Source of the DNA: Zelopaecilomyces penicillatus
Lineage: Eukaryota; Ascomycota; Sordariomycetes; Hypocreales; Pseudodiploosporaceae
Assembly (NCBI GenBank): GCA_005765155.1
Contig: VCCP01000003.1
Coordinates: 1,550,001 to 1,614,000 of the forward strand
Reading direction: 5' to 3'
DNA: 64,000 nucleotides
Of this stretch, positions 22,708-35,380 are shown piece by piece. The notes beneath the pieces are model-generated. The model worked only from the letters and a program-made list of their open reading frames with translations, did no database searches and was not told the origin of the DNA. Numbering within the stretch: the first letter of the stretch is position 1; every line of letters begins with the position of its first letter. Made by a program: the position numbers and the translations under genes.

Positions 22708-24695
22708 CTCAGTTGAATGGGAATGCGTATTCGTAAATGTGTGTTGTGTGAGACAATTCCGCTTGAGATGATGGTTTGATGCTGTTTGGAAAAGAAGGGA
22801 TAGTGGTTCTTCTAAAGTTTTGGGGCCACCTCCCGCGGAAAAAGAGTTGGGGGAGAGAGCCGATGTGACCCGCTCTTCGGCGGTACAAAGCCAGTATGAT
22901 GACTACATCTTTGTCCAATGAGCACCCTTGCTATTAATAATGACAATCAAACCACCTCCCGGATCGGACATTGACAATCGTCTCTGACTATGGGATCATT
23001 TTTTACAGTAGTGAGATGTTAAAGGGAGATTCCTTATTAAACTGACGAGAGGAAATTTCAATTTCTCATGTATCGTTGGTTGTTTACTTGATATGGAGAA
23101 AATAGATGGAAATAAAAGCGATACCTAAACAGACTAAGACATGCGAAAAGTGATGTCAATATCAGGAACTGTGATGATCACTGCATTATTAACGTATGAA
23201 CGTAGAAAATAGAGTCCCGAGTTTCTAATAGTGAATGAGTTCTATGATGTAGAGTGGTACTGGTGGACCAATGCTAGTGGCAAACTGACGTGATAGAATC
23301 TAGACGACAGCCTCACACGGTGCACTCAGCATATCACAACATTGTCGACCGTCGTCATTTTACAACCCATAAAAAGGCGGCGTGGCTCGCCTTTCGCAAG
23401 CCATCGGTGAAATGACGCAATCACATGATAAGTTACCAGACTATTCAACAATACACATATCACGAGAAAGAATCAAAATGTTGAAAATGAGATTAGAAGT
23501 TGATTGCTATGCTCTATACACAAAAAATGATATATGAAAGCCAATCCAGATACATTCCCATAATCTCCTAAGCTCCCATGAGTGTTGGTTACACCAAAGC
23601 CCATATTCACCATGCCAATTGCCTCTCATATTTGCAACACAAAGGCAAGGTCGTGGCACACATACTTCCAATAAAAACCACAAGCCGCAGACTTAGAAAA
23701 AAAGACGACGCCAAACACAAAAAGCCTAGAGTCTCAACTACCAAAAGTGTTGTGTTCATGTTGTTGTCTCACAATGTGTGAGAGAAGAACGCTGGTAGTC
23801 GCCAAGGGGGATGGTTCATAGTTGGCGCCGTTTTCTTTAGTCTTCTCCCGATGCCAAAAAAGGGGTATCACCAACAGAAGAGAATAAAACTGTTCACTCC
23901 CCCAGTGAAACAGAAGAAAATGAAGAAGAAAAGTTTGAAGCGAAGAAACTCTATCGTCATAGGACGGTGGTACAAGTCCGTCATTTTTTCCGGGTCCAAG
24001 GCTTGCCTTAAGATTTGGAAGCTGAGCCTGGGTGAAAAAAGATGTTTGATGTAGATGTTCGTCAAAGGTGATGGGTTCCCACCCAGCAGACACACACACA
24101 TATATACGCCGGAACTTGTTATGAGATGGAGAGGGATGTGCAAGATGGATATGTGTTGCATTTGGGCCACCCGAGCGCAATCAATGCGCGCCACTGTGGT
24201 GTCGCTGGGAAGGAAAGAATTGAAGTATTAACATTTAAGCCGCCATGAGCCCACCCCACTGAGTTGAAAAGGGGGGGGGATCCAAGACGGTAAAATAGCG
24301 ATGCGACGAGACGAGAGGTGCAGACATATTATGTGTGGATATGTATGTGTGTGAATTCTCAATGATATATCTCCAGCCTGTTTGTGTCGTTATGAGGCGA
24401 GTGTCCAAGGAGAGAACACCACTGCCAACGTCGTTCGCAGTTCGTGATGATCGTTGATCGTCATGGAGAAACAGATAGTTTGTGTTCAAAACGCCAAAGG
24501 CTCGTCAAGTATAAAAAAGAACAAAGAAAATAAAGGTAGGTCTTCAACAAGAGTAAAGAACGAATGTGTGTAAAAGTGGAGGGCGAGTTTATGAGGCCCG
24601 TCCAAAGCCCGTCGTTTTCCATTCTCCTTCTTCCAACTCCTTCCCCTTTCCCTCTCATACCTCTTCAGTTTTCCCAAATGGAACCAAAGATTGAT
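22708..24695. other. Intergenic: lipoyl synthase promoter to 3' side of GPI-protein gene
   Basis: Two kilobases upstream of lipoyl synthase contain only unrecognised ORFs shorter than 150 codons, several of them starting at non-ATG codons. The part from 22920 to 23560 is AT-rich. There is no transposon or RNA gene signature. The right end should hold the 3' UTR of the small GPI-protein gene. Confidence 0.45.
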
Positions 24696-25043
24696 TTACA
24701 TCATGGCAACAGCAACCATGCCAGCAACACCGACAAGGATCATCTTGCCTGCCTCGAGAGCTGAGCCGGCGTTCTCAGGGCCCTTGGTGGTGGTTGGGAC
24801 AACACCAGTGGTGGAGGGAGTAGACCAAGAGGTAGTTCCGCCGGTGGTGAGGCAGCTGGTGGTGGTAGAGTTGGTTGAATAAGAGGTGACAGTGTGAACT
24901 CGCGACAGTGAGATGGTCTTGGTCAAGTGAGTTGTCATGACCGTGGTGACAGTTGTCGTCGGAGCACCAGGAGCAACATAGGAGCTTTCCTGGGCGAGAG
25001 CGAGGGCCGGGAGAACGGCAAGGATGAGAGTAGACAGCTGCAT
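24696..25043 (-). CDS. Small Ser/Thr-rich GPI-anchored cell-surface protein
   Basis: The single exon from the ATG at 25043 encodes 115 residues. Residues 1-17 (MQLSTLILAVLPALALA) are a classical signal peptide with a likely cut after Ala. The body is rich in Thr and Ser (VTTVMTTHLTKTISLS, NSTTTSCLTTGGTTS), so it is likely O-mannosylated. After a small-residue stretch (NAGSALEAG), suited to an omega site, the protein ends in a hydrophobic tail (MILVGVAGMVAVAMM), as expected for GPI attachment. Only one cysteine remains in the mature part. This architecture is common in fungal cell-wall proteins with no enzymatic function. The frame opens further upstream to 25103 but without an ATG. The function beyond wall or surface localisation is unknown. 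Confidence 0.85.
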   Translation of the reverse strand: MQLSTLILAVLPALALAQESSYVAPGAPTTTVTTVMTTHLTKTISLSRVHTVTSYSTNSTTTSCLTTGGTTSWSTPSTTGVVPTTTKGPENAGSALEAGKMILVGVAGMVAVAMM

Positions 25044-25626
25044 CTTGAAGTTTTTTGTTTGATGGTGTTGATGAGAGTCTTGGTGAGAGCAAACTGTTTC
25101 CAAGCTGACTTGTGTGTGTGAAGGGTTTGAACGGCGTTTAGATGGGTGGATGTGGGTGCTTTGTTGTTTTGATTAAAACAGATTTGTCTGAACGTTTCGA
25201 GTAAATGTGAATGAATGAACGGTATATCAGAAAATCCAATATCCAAGAGCACGGGGTAGACTTTGCCAACGAAGCCTGGTTGAAACGAACGAGCGTGTTT
25301 GCGAGTGGAGTGAAGGGGGAGAGAAAAAAGGTCAGGAAGCGAGGGAGGGTGAGAAAGATGGGATGAGACTACTTTGTAGTCAGTAATTGCCTCTACCTAC
25401 ACCACCTACTACTGCCCAGCCGTTCAATGGTAGTCTAGCCATGGGGGGCCTCATTTTTGCGCGCCAAGCGGTGGGCATGAGAGCGAGAGAGAGAGAGGCA
25501 TCAAAGGGCGGGTGGGCGAGACACGCTGCTCACCAAAATGACCGGGGGGACGACGATCGCAGACGCACAGGGGTTGATGCTGGAGTAGCTGGTACATGGG
25601 TTCATGACGGCCGATGGACAAGATAG

Positions 25627-25702
25627 GAGGGCGGTTTGGGGGGGGCTATAGGGGGACTATAGGGGACGGTGGAGGGGTCACAGGGGGGGTTTATGGGGTG
25701 GC
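25627..25702 (+). repeat. G-tract array with tandem GGGGACTATA-like units
   Basis: The plus strand carries at least seven G-runs of three or more within about 75 nt. Three of them are in imperfect tandem as a G-run plus CTATA or ACTATA. The density satisfies the usual G-quadruplex pattern of four G-runs separated by short loops. It lies about 600 bp upstream of the GPI-protein start codon. Confidence 0.6.
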
Positions 25703-26487
25703 ATCTCAGGTACCCGCGACCTGCGACTGGCTCGCGCTTAGACGCTTGCGAAATTAAACTGTGTCAGGGCCATTCATTGTTCTTAATTGCCCACGTTGGT
25801 TCTCAAACACTGGCAGGGTAGAGAACGAAACAGTTGTACAGAAAACATACCTAATGTACATGCGCACGCAGTGGCGCATAGTCACCATCAGTGCGCAAAA
25901 GACGCCTTGTTCTCTCTCTCGGTGGTTTCCCCTGAAGGAAGGGAGGAGGGCGGACGGTTGGCGCGGGGACAACGGCCGAGTTGATGAAGCCATCGTCAAT
26001 CTCGTATCTGGTTTGGTCATGGTATGGACCCTACTACGACGGACACTACCTTAGCCAAACGACGCGGTCTATTTTCATTTATTCTAAAATTATCAAATGG
26101 TGCAATTACCACGAATGGATATGCGCCGAGGCAATCACGCGCGCCAAGATTCTCACCCAGCGCAGGTGTGTGATTACTGCAATTTTCCAGCGCAGCAGAT
26201 CCATCTCTGGGCCGTTGCCAGCGAGGCACGTACTACCTATTATCCCACACCAACGGCACGGGGCAAACGGGCAAATGCAGGCTTTTCTGCGACAGGAATG
26301 GCCAATAATGGGTAGGTTGAGTGTACCTTTTTGGACGAAACAGCCCCCCCTCCCCCCTCGCAACCAAAACTAATAGTCCAGTCAATTTAAAGTGCCCCTC
26401 CTCCGCAAACAAGCCCAATCCCCACCAATTAAGCCTTGGTGCCGGCGTTTTGCCTAGCAGGCGACACCACCCAGCAAAGAAAGAAAC

Positions 26488-26503
26488 AGAGAGAGAGAGA
26501 GAG
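26488..26503. repeat. (AG)8 microsatellite
   Basis: Eight tandem AG units sit in a purine-rich patch of the gene-free spacer. Confidence 0.85.
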
Positions 26504-29500
26504 TGAAAGAGAAATAGACAGACAGACATCCAGCACTGCCAAAGGGGAAATGAAAGCCCACACACCGCTGGAACCAATCACACTCAGAGCGCATACCTTC
26601 CTTTTGTCGGAGCCGCCAGGAGGTCCAAGCTAGGGTCCCCGAGAAGACTGGGACTCCACTTTAGCGCTCTACTGATTGGCTCAGAGCTACTCTGTTCCTG
26701 CGTCAGTTTAGCGTTTGTGCACCTCCCTGTTAAACTGCGCTAGTCTTCTTTTAGCTCTGAGCTGAAGCCTACGTGGGGCCTGTGCCCTTGCGCCTTTCCC
26801 GTCCTGGCAGGTACGGATCCACCTCCATGTAACGCTTTTGACACTTTTTTCGACTGCCGGCGTTTTTTCTTCTTGCTATATTTCCTTTTCGCTGTTTGTC
26901 TGCGCGGCGGAATAAACCTCTGCCTGTCTGTACTTTTTTACAGGCTGCAGACAGGCAAAGCTGTCCACTCAGACGGCCCGTCCTGGGTCTTGAACGAACC
27001 ACAACTCGGCCGACATCCCTTTCCCTGGCCTGTTTGTTGCCCATCACGCACGTGCCGGCATCCCGTCTGACGGGTTAATTGTCTTGCTTTTTTTTTTCTC
27101 TCATCCCCCCCTGGATACGACAAAACAACGATAAAGAAAATTTTGACAGAAAAAGGAATGACGAGGGGAAATTTTTGACGAGAAAAATAGAAGGGTTCTC
27201 CAGACAAAGCCACATGGAGATTCTCCGCGCCCAGCAGACCGGAAATCTCCCTCCCTCGCTTCCAACGCCCAAAACGGCAACGCATATTGCTTGCCCCTCC
27301 CTTGTTTGCAAGCCTTGGCGATTTCTGACATCTCACCCTGCACACTCTGAAACCGGCTTTTCTATTCTTCCAATTTAGATGGTGTACCTGCACCTGTATC
27401 TGCTTGCTATCCTAGGATGAAGGGGGCTGCTGTCTGGACCCTGAGATGATTCAGCTTGTCATTCAATGAAACATGCTCGAGCGAATAGTTAACACACAAT
27501 AATGCCGTTATGAGGAAAGCCATTGAGCCATGAAACACAGAATTGAGTGTTTGTGGGCCGTGAGACGTCATTTCTTTTTCTTCAGCGCAATGGCATGGCA
27601 TTGCGACGCCTTGAGTCGTGGGTGGTATCATTGACGTCGATATCTAACTCTCATATGAACATCTATCATGACACCTCAGATAAATGGCTAATTGATTACC
27701 ACCCAACCACAAAACAACCCGAACAGACAGCTTGAGTCTTGAAGCTCAGCAATGTCTACGTTTGCCATATTTTTGAGAATACTGTATGTCCAACCCTACA
27801 CGTACATAATCGCACCATACGGCAATCTGTCCCAAGTTGGCAGCCACCTCAGCCACGGGCATGTCCATTACTTCTCTTGGCCGCTCATGCCGACGCCACC
27901 TGCAACAGACACCTTCCTTTTCATTATTGGCTGGCTACTTATTAGGGTTCAACTATCGATCAATAACGCACATGAACAATAACACACGTCTCTCTACGGA
28001 AGTGGGGTCTAACACATGACGTAACTCAGGGTCATGTGGAGTCTGTCAATTAATGCAATTATGCACTCCAGACATGAGGTACAACTCCGATCGACCTCAG
28101 ATCTAGGTCATTTTACTTCCTTAGTTCACACATGGTGATTCGGCAGATCAAAGGGTTCGCTTAATGCTATGCTATGTCTTGTGTTGGCTATCGATTATGG
28201 GTCTTATTGCATGATCACTCCATCGCATGGTTGAGGGGTTGCCAAATAGCTGATGTAAGTGGAGGTATATTGATTTGATGAGGGGATGATGCATACTGCC
28301 TTGCTTTTACTTACGTGGCCGCTATGCATACACTTTACTCCATCTTGCTATGGAGATTGATAAGCCAAGGCATGCGATTAAATTATGCGTTTCAATCCCT
28401 TGTTCACTTTTGTCGGTGAAAGATACCTTATCGTGGGAACGCCGAATATATTCACTGCAGGACCTGCCAAGACGGTGATGCCATTAAACGTCTCGCAAGA
28501 TGTGTACGAAGCCCAAAGACAATCCGATCAGAGCACGCAATGATTTTTAACTTAGTTCAAGACTGATTCTAGGGACCTTATTCTTATTCTTATCCCGTCT
28601 GTTTGCTTTTGCGCATGTCCATATAGTGAAAGATTGGCTTAAACTTTGCACTATACCGACCTTACTCAATTCAATGTCGCCGAGACTGCGAAAAGAGTTT
28701 CAACAGGAGTATCCGGGGCAGTAAAAGGCCTTAATACCGTCAGTAAAGTGTTGCGGGGGGCACATAAACGGCGATTGTTTACAACTTAAACCACCAACAT
28801 CAGATTGAGCCATCTTTCCTAATGAACCCGGCTTTAATTACATGATATGAAGATATTGATGACTTAGTCACGCCCATTTCGGGGGAGCATTTGGTGCAGC
28901 TAGATATTAAAGTTAAACTTATACTCTTCCAGGCAAAGTGTTCCTCTTTACACATGATACAACACCACTCTGGGATGACTGCTATATTGATCCATATATT
29001 TTTATTAATACAGAACTCAGCATGATCACAGTGTGGGAGAATTTGATTGAAGAGAGATAATCTAGCCTTGGCCTCTTCATGACTCACCCATATTTCAGCC
29101 ACGCCTAAACTAAAGATATAAGATACACCATCTCTAGCACCTGCGAGAGCTTAAGCCATCTCCTAAATACCAACACCACCCCACATTCTCGCGCCATCTC
29201 CGTGCCAGCCCCTGGTCTTATGAAGCACAACCGTATCCGCCATTCGCTTCTGCTTCCAAACAAAAGATAGAAAACGGTATCAACTATCACTACTCAACCA
29301 CAGCAGTAGACGAGACGGATGTATATTCTTCTGGTATTCTGCATGAAAGTGGAAGAAACATAATGCTCGGAACTGGCTCTCATGTATTAAGCCCTCAGAT
29401 GTGAACAACAGTCATGATTTCTTATTTCTCATCCCACAAAACTCCCGATTACATTTGGGACCCATGATAATTATTCACCCAATTCCCAAGCCTAGTCTCC

Positions 29501-30056
29501 CACCCACATTACTACAAAAATAGCGGTAACGGAGCGGCACGCCAGTCTCTAGGTTGAAAAAAGATAGCCGCCTATCAAATACAGGGCCATGGCCTAGTCA
29601 GCTTCGGCACACGCTGCTGGACCTGGGTGCCATTTTCGGATTGAAAGCTTGCATCCACAATGCAGGTAGCGGTGACGGGTGCATGGTAAGCTGGGAATAG
29701 GGCTGAGGAGCGTGCTGTGTGTGGGTAGACAGATGTAAGCAAGCAGCGGCTGAAATCACCCGTGTGCTGATGTTGTCCAAGGATCTACTCAATATGCTAA
29801 CAAAAAACACTCCTACACAACAGAGTGTACACCACAATCACTATCATGATCAAATGTGAAAGTCAACGTGTATAAATTTAAGAAGCCAGGTATCTGAAAG
29901 GCGTTATCGTTTTCTGCACACAGTACACAAAAACATACATGGCAAGTGTCATATATGGCAAATATTTTGCTTCATTCCAACGTAAAATAAAAATAGCCGC
30001 ATAAAGAGTTCTTTTCTCTATTTCTTCTTCTTCCTCTTTCCCCAGACATGCTTGCC

Positions 30057-31715
30057 TTATGCTATCCAATACCAAATCTTTTGAACAAAATTCTTGGGGC
30101 GAGGGGGCTTATCCATGGCCTCAAGCTCATCCATCTCCTTCTTGCCAGAAATGGCGTCAATCTCATGGATCGGGATGGCAAGGGGCGTGCGCTTCCACAC
30201 CTTGTGCCCAACATAGAGCACCACGAAAATGGGCAGAGTGATATAGGCAGCGACAAAGTCGTTGACATTCCAGTTGCCTTTGATGAACAGCTGAAAGCCA
30301 TTTGTTAGAGTAAGCAGAACCATAAACACCAGAGTGACATATGAGGCGTAGGGCTGGAGAGGCGTTCGGAAGGGCAGTGCCTGCAGCATATTGTTCGCCT
30401 CCATGGCTTTGCGGAAGCGGAGGTAGGTGATAAGGACGACAATCCAGGCAATGTAACCCGAGATGGTCGAGATGTTTACAAACCAGGTGAAGACACGGGC
30501 ACCTGAGTTGGAGACGTTTAGGAAAGACAGCAGACCGACGGACCAAGTAGCAAGAATGGCTGCGTAGGGGACGCCGAATCGGTTGGTGACTCCAAAAACC
30601 TTGGGCGCCTCGCCGGTCAGGGCCATTGAGTACAGGACTCTGCTGCCAGAGTAGACGAAGGAATTGCCAGCGGACCAGGCCGATGTCAGGACAGCCGCGT
30701 TGATGATGTGGTTCAGAACAGGAATACCAACACGCGTGATTCCAATGACAAAGGGTGAGGCACTGGCATTGCTGGCTCCCAGCAGCTGCTTCTCGTCGGA
30801 TGGGACCAGGATGCCAATGATGAGCGAGCCAAGGCCATAAAAGACTGCCAGTCGCCAGACGAACCGGCGAGCAGCCTTGGGGATGTTTCGGCGAGGAGCA
30901 ACACACTCGCCGGCCGAGATTGCAATCAACTCGGGAGAAGTGATGAAACTGAAACCTGCAAGTGACAGAGCCTTCCACACGCCTAGGAATCTGCCCGTCG
31001 AGCCGCTAACCTTGTATTCGACAAAGGCGCCAGGTTTCGCCTTCCAGTTGCCGAAGCCAAGAATGCCGTCCTGGTCCGGGCCGCCACCAAAGAAGATGAC
31101 AATTCCGAGAATGATGAGGCCGCAAATGGTGATGAGCTTGATACTGGCGAACCAAAACTCAGCCTCGCCAAAAAGGCTAACGGCGACTATGTTGAGCAAC
31201 AGCATGACGACCAGGACGATTGCGATCCACACAGCAATATTCACCGGCGGATTCCAGTACTCGATGATGATTCCAGCAGCAGACGCCTCGGCACCGACCA
31301 AAATCGCATATGCGTACCAGTAATTCCAACCAGCAGCAAAGGCCAGACTGGGGTCAACGAAGCGGCGAACAAAGTAGGGCACGGTGATGCCGCGCATAGG
31401 AAGGTAGACGACCATTTCGGCGAGGGCGTTCATGATACACCAGACCATCATCATCATAAGCATGAAAGCCAGGAAGAGCGATGCTGGTCCCGTCTGCGCC
31501 AAGATGCCACCCGAACCGATGAAGAGGCCAGTGCCGATGGCGCCTCCAAGCGCAAGGAACTGAACATGACGGCTCTTGAGACCACGTTCGAGCTGATCAT
31601 GCTCACCAGCAAGGCTGAACTCGGCAGGCGCAGAGGATGAATGGCCTTCGGCGTTGTAGTCGTAGCGCTCGTCGACGCCAGGCGAGTGGTGCTGGCCGTA
31701 CGCCTGCTTCTCCAT
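30057..31715 (-). CDS. Amino-acid permease (YAT/APC superfamily)
   Basis: The intronless ORF of 552 residues starts at the ATG at 31715. After a ~48-residue hydrophilic N-terminus, the protein has about twelve hydrophobic segments. The first contains the substrate-site signature LALGGAIGTGLFIGSGG; TM6 has AGFSFITSPELIAISAGE, and TM8 is followed by SGSRVLYSMALTGEAP. All three are hallmark blocks of fungal amino-acid permeases of the YAT family (Gap1/Inda1-like). It should carry amino acids into the cell with protons at the plasma membrane. The C-terminal tail (HEIDAISGKKEMDELEAMDKPPRPKNFVQKIWYWIA) keeps the di-leucine-like and aromatic end typical of regulated permeases. Substrate range cannot be read from sequence. 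It is divergent from the Spc19 gene across 3.7 kb. Confidence 0.95.
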   Translation of the reverse strand: MEKQAYGQHHSPGVDERYDYNAEGHSSSAPAEFSLAGEHDQLERGLKSRHVQFLALGGAIGTGLFIGSGGILAQTGPASLFLAFMLMMMMVWCIMNALAEMVVYLPMRGITVPYFVRRFVDPSLAFAAGWNYWYAYAILVGAEASAAGIIIEYWNPPVNIAVWIAIVLVVMLLLNIVAVSLFGEAEFWFASIKLITICGLIILGIVIFFGGGPDQDGILGFGNWKAKPGAFVEYKVSGSTGRFLGVWKALSLAGFSFITSPELIAISAGECVAPRRNIPKAARRFVWRLAVFYGLGSLIIGILVPSDEKQLLGASNASASPFVIGITRVGIPVLNHIINAAVLTSAWSAGNSFVYSGSRVLYSMALTGEAPKVFGVTNRFGVPYAAILATWSVGLLSFLNVSNSGARVFTWFVNISTISGYIAWIVVLITYLRFRKAMEANNMLQALPFRTPLQPYASYVTLVFMVLLTLTNGFQLFIKGNWNVNDFVAAYITLPIFVVLYVGHKVWKRTPLAIPIHEIDAISGKKEMDELEAMDKPPRPKNFVQKIWYWIA

Positions 31716-34700
31716 GATAGCGATGTGCAGCGCTGTGTCGCGTAGCGCAGGTGTGTGTGTCGCAACCTAAATACGAAGGATGGATGTCTGGTGGCAACAC
31801 GGGCCACGGAAATAGGACAGTAGCAGCAGATCAATGTCTCGACTCTGCGTGCGACAAGTGGGCTTGGCCAGTCCTCTTGATGGCGGGAGACACGAAACGC
31901 TACCCAGCAAGAAGCGCTTAAGGGTTTGAAGAACCTCAATGGCAGGATTGATGATGATGATAAAGAAGGAGAAAAAGAAGAGGAGGGGGTGGAGGGAAGA
32001 GGAGGAGGAGGGAGGGAGAAACGTGAAGTAGCGAAAAGGCACGCGACGGCCCAACAACCTGCCAAGAGCTGATGTCGGGTGCTCGCTACTCTTTTAAGAA
32101 TGGAGAGAAAAGTCAATTCTAGGCACCGGACCGAGCGCCGAAGACACCGGCCAAGAACTGCTTACAGTCCACTGTACAGCGGGGGCGACAGCGGCGCATC
32201 CACTACAGCTACAGGCTAAATAGCATGGATGGATGGATGGATGGAACACCGAACCTCCATGGAGCTGGAGGTGTTGTTCCATTCCACTGCCTCGTCCACT
32301 CCACGGAAACGGAACGGAAGCCTCTATTGTACAAGGGTCTGCTGGTGGTCATCATTATCCCGCAGACTGGGGGAACCGCTTCCACAATTGAACGCCCCCA
32401 AGCGGGCTAGCCAGCCAGTCAGTCGTTGCCGTTTGATTGATTACAAGTGTTGACCAAGCCGCGCAAAGCCAGGATGGGCGCTCTGCAAAATAACCACAGA
32501 TCGGGTAATTAATATGGTGGCGGAGGGGGGGTAGTCACCCAGTGCGGCATGGAAGGCGTAGAAGCAGCCATCGAAGCCTGAAAGATGTACGTATGAGATG
32601 GTGGGTTCGATTCTATCAAGTACACCTATTAGCTGGATGCAGCCGACAGGTGACCGCTTGGCCCGTCGACGGCAGTTCCCAGACTGGGTCTGGACCCGAG
32701 GGCTCGTGTTTTCATTATACATTGGCTCCATTATAGCGGACCGCTCTCATAGCGAAGGAGCTTGGACTTGCTGTTGGCCGGAGCTTGACGTTCTTGGTTG
32801 GATCAGATGTGCCCAGGTCTATATGTGATGATCTTTTTTGTTTGTTTCAGTGCATCTCGAGCTTCATTTACTTGCCAGAGTGTGATCAATCCGAGAGAAG
32901 CAGTAGCTGTGGCATTACAGTACAGGAAATACCTGAAGGGATTGGCATCCCTGTGTTTACCGATCATCGCCACCCGCCCTTCGGCAAAGATATACCTGAA
33001 CATGGATCTCATCAAGCCACAGTAAGCTTAGCATCACACACTCTGTCTCTTGGCAATGGATCAAAAGCCACACAGCTGAACAGCCGGCCCCCATCCTGGG
33101 ATGTTTTTCTGGACATTTCAATCTAAAAAACCTCTCACCAAAACAACCACAAAACACCGAACCGCCATGCGCCGATGCTATCCGTTCAAAGGCTCCGCTC
33201 CCCGTTCTCCCGCGCAACAAAAAACAACAACACTGGAAGCCTACCTATCCACAATTAAATAAAGTTATTAGTTTGGCTAAATATACTGGTTCGGCGCTAA
33301 TAGAAAAATCCAATGAAGCCCCATTCGAAGCAATGTCTCCATTACAACGGGCGGGTGTTACCTATCGCGGTTGAGGATCCATAGTCGGTTAGCTGCTTTC
33401 TCACTCCACACTGGGGCAGATTTGGCAGATTATTAGCAGCTGGGGATTGGCATTGATGATTTGGGGTTGCGCGTTGCTGGGGGGAGATGCAACTCTGGGA
33501 AAGGGTCGACAATCCACTGCCCACTGCGACGCTGATCAGAGACACTACCCTACAGTGCTACCGGTGATCCAAGCCGGATTGAGCATTGCGACATACCGAG
33601 GAAACCATCATCAATGACGTGGGTGTCTTACCTCAAACTACCAAAAGCTACAACTACGCTCACAAGAAATGCGTTCAAGGTGCTCCAGCGACTTACACAC
33701 AAACACTGTGCTCTGCAGATGCATTGGCATTGACGTGCAAATCCCTCAAAACCCGTGGCTCCGCGGAACTCGCCCATGAACGCATAAAACAATATTGTTT
33801 GGTTTGGTTTCTCCCAAGGATGCAAAAGCTTTCGTTCATCTTTGAAAATTTCGGGCAATAGAGTGAGTAAAAAAAAAAAGCCACCTAGTCTACCCCAGCA
33901 TGCTAGTGACGGGAACCCCGTGGGTAAAACAGAGTGGCGGGTTCAACACCAAGCAAGATCAAGGTAGTCGCAAGAGAACCACACACACACACAACAAACA
34001 TGACCGGGGAACACGATGGAGAAACCTGGGCCAGCGATAATCACACCAAACACACACCTCCGCATTTTGGTAGACCACGTCTAACCGACTTGAAAGCTTG
34101 ATCTCGCTAGTGGAATCAATTACACACCGAAACACCATCAATGACAATTCGGTGAGCAGTGGAGTCTACCGTGATAAATTGACCACCTCCACTCCGCGGC
34201 CTTGGTAAGGTTGGCAGCGCGGCTATCGATTGTTGTGTGAGCTATGAATGATAAAGGTGTGCGTTTTACAGAGGCCGGAATGAAGCGGCTAAATGTAGTG
34301 GAGGAATCATGGTCTCATTAATTGAATAATAAATAATAAGAAGCCAGCGCGCCAAAGCTAACAAGTTGGCATAATGCGATTCACGGCATTTCCGACATCA
34401 CCATGTGCATTGTCAACCTTTCAGGTCAGCCACACCGAGAACGCATGACTCCAGGATGGGCACCCTCGTTGGAAGAGGTTTTGCGTCCATGGATGAATAG
34501 CCATTTATTATATTGATGAAGATTTTTTTTTAATGTAATCTTCTGTAGAAGGTGCTTCCCAGGGTATCTATGAGCACAGGATGTATAGGCTAAATACGGA
34601 TACCTCCACATTTAGATATCTATGTGGGCAGTAGTGATATGAAGTTAAATTGTTAGTTTAGTTATATTACTTGTAAACTGTTTGCGGTTGGTAGTTGAAA

Positions 34701-35380
34701 TAGAGTAGCAGAACACCAGAATGTGTCGTAATGCACAGTCCCCTTGCCACTTTTGCCACCCTACAATAAAAGAAGCAGACTTGGTTGCGAAGTTACCAAG
34801 GTGAGGTAAATGTAAAGTGTATAGACTGATTGATATACTCGGCTGCATTGTCATCGAAGTAGCATATGCAACCCAATCAGGCCATCATTTCGCAATACCA
34901 ACACTCACAAGAAGTAGGAATACAACTTAATTTTGCGCCAACTTGCGCTCTATGTGTAGTCGTATAGGCCATGTTTTCCATTTACATCTCAAACTACGTT
35001 AATTATGACTTTCCAAGGTAAACCCATCAAGTCATTACCCTTTGGTGGGGGAGTTGTAAATAACTTGCAACCTCCCCAGTCATCACATGGTGTTCAGCAA
35101 ACCATACAAAACCATATGGTCTGTGCAGCCCAAAACATCGCGGGGCAGGACCACCAGCTTCCCGAAACCCGTTGTCACCCAGAAACACGCCGCGCCATCC
35201 TCCATATCGCAGATCTCCCACAACAACCACACTCTCGAATGTAATCAGCGACCAGGGACCCCCTCTTTTTTTTCTTTCTCTTTCAACAGACGCATCGCAG
35301 ACCGTTTGATTGGTCGTCCTCTACAGCTAAACAGCAGAGCTTCTACTACTAAAAGGTTCCCATCATCACCAAGAACAGAC
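31716..35380. other. Intergenic: permease promoter to Spc19 promoter
   Basis: 3.7 kb lie between two divergently transcribed genes. The first ~350 bp upstream of the permease are pyrimidine/purine-biased on one strand, as in many fungal promoters and leaders (GAGGAGGAGG-like near 31975-32025). An (ATGG)5 repeat lies at 32225-32244 and a short CA repeat near 33980. No coding segment with a motif was found. Confidence 0.45.
32225..32244. repeat. (ATGG)5 microsatellite
   Basis: Five perfect ATGG units lie about 510 bp upstream of the permease start codon. Confidence 0.9.

Larger units (their letters stand above)
25044..30056. other. 5 kb gene-free spacer upstream of the GPI-protein gene
   Basis: No exon chain with a recognisable domain was found on either strand. 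The left 2.4 kb (25.1-27.4) is rich in short homopolymers and simple repeats: a G-tract array (25627-25702), an AG repeat (26488-26503) and C-rich patches near 26340-26400. The right part (27.4-30.0) is AT-richer and plain. Some of the left part may be the promoter or long leader of the GPI-protein gene; the right end is the 3' side of the permease gene. An unrecognised noncoding RNA or a fast-evolving gene cannot be excluded. Confidence 0.4.

Noticed and set aside
30163..30978. 271-codon frame antiparallel-phase to the permease
   Set aside because: It is a shadow on the same strand of the permease gene in another frame; the permease frame has all family signatures.
31454..32116. 220-codon minus-strand frame overlapping the permease 5' end
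   Set aside because: Ser/Pro/Leu-rich product of the purine-biased leader in another frame; the permease ORF explains the conserved part.
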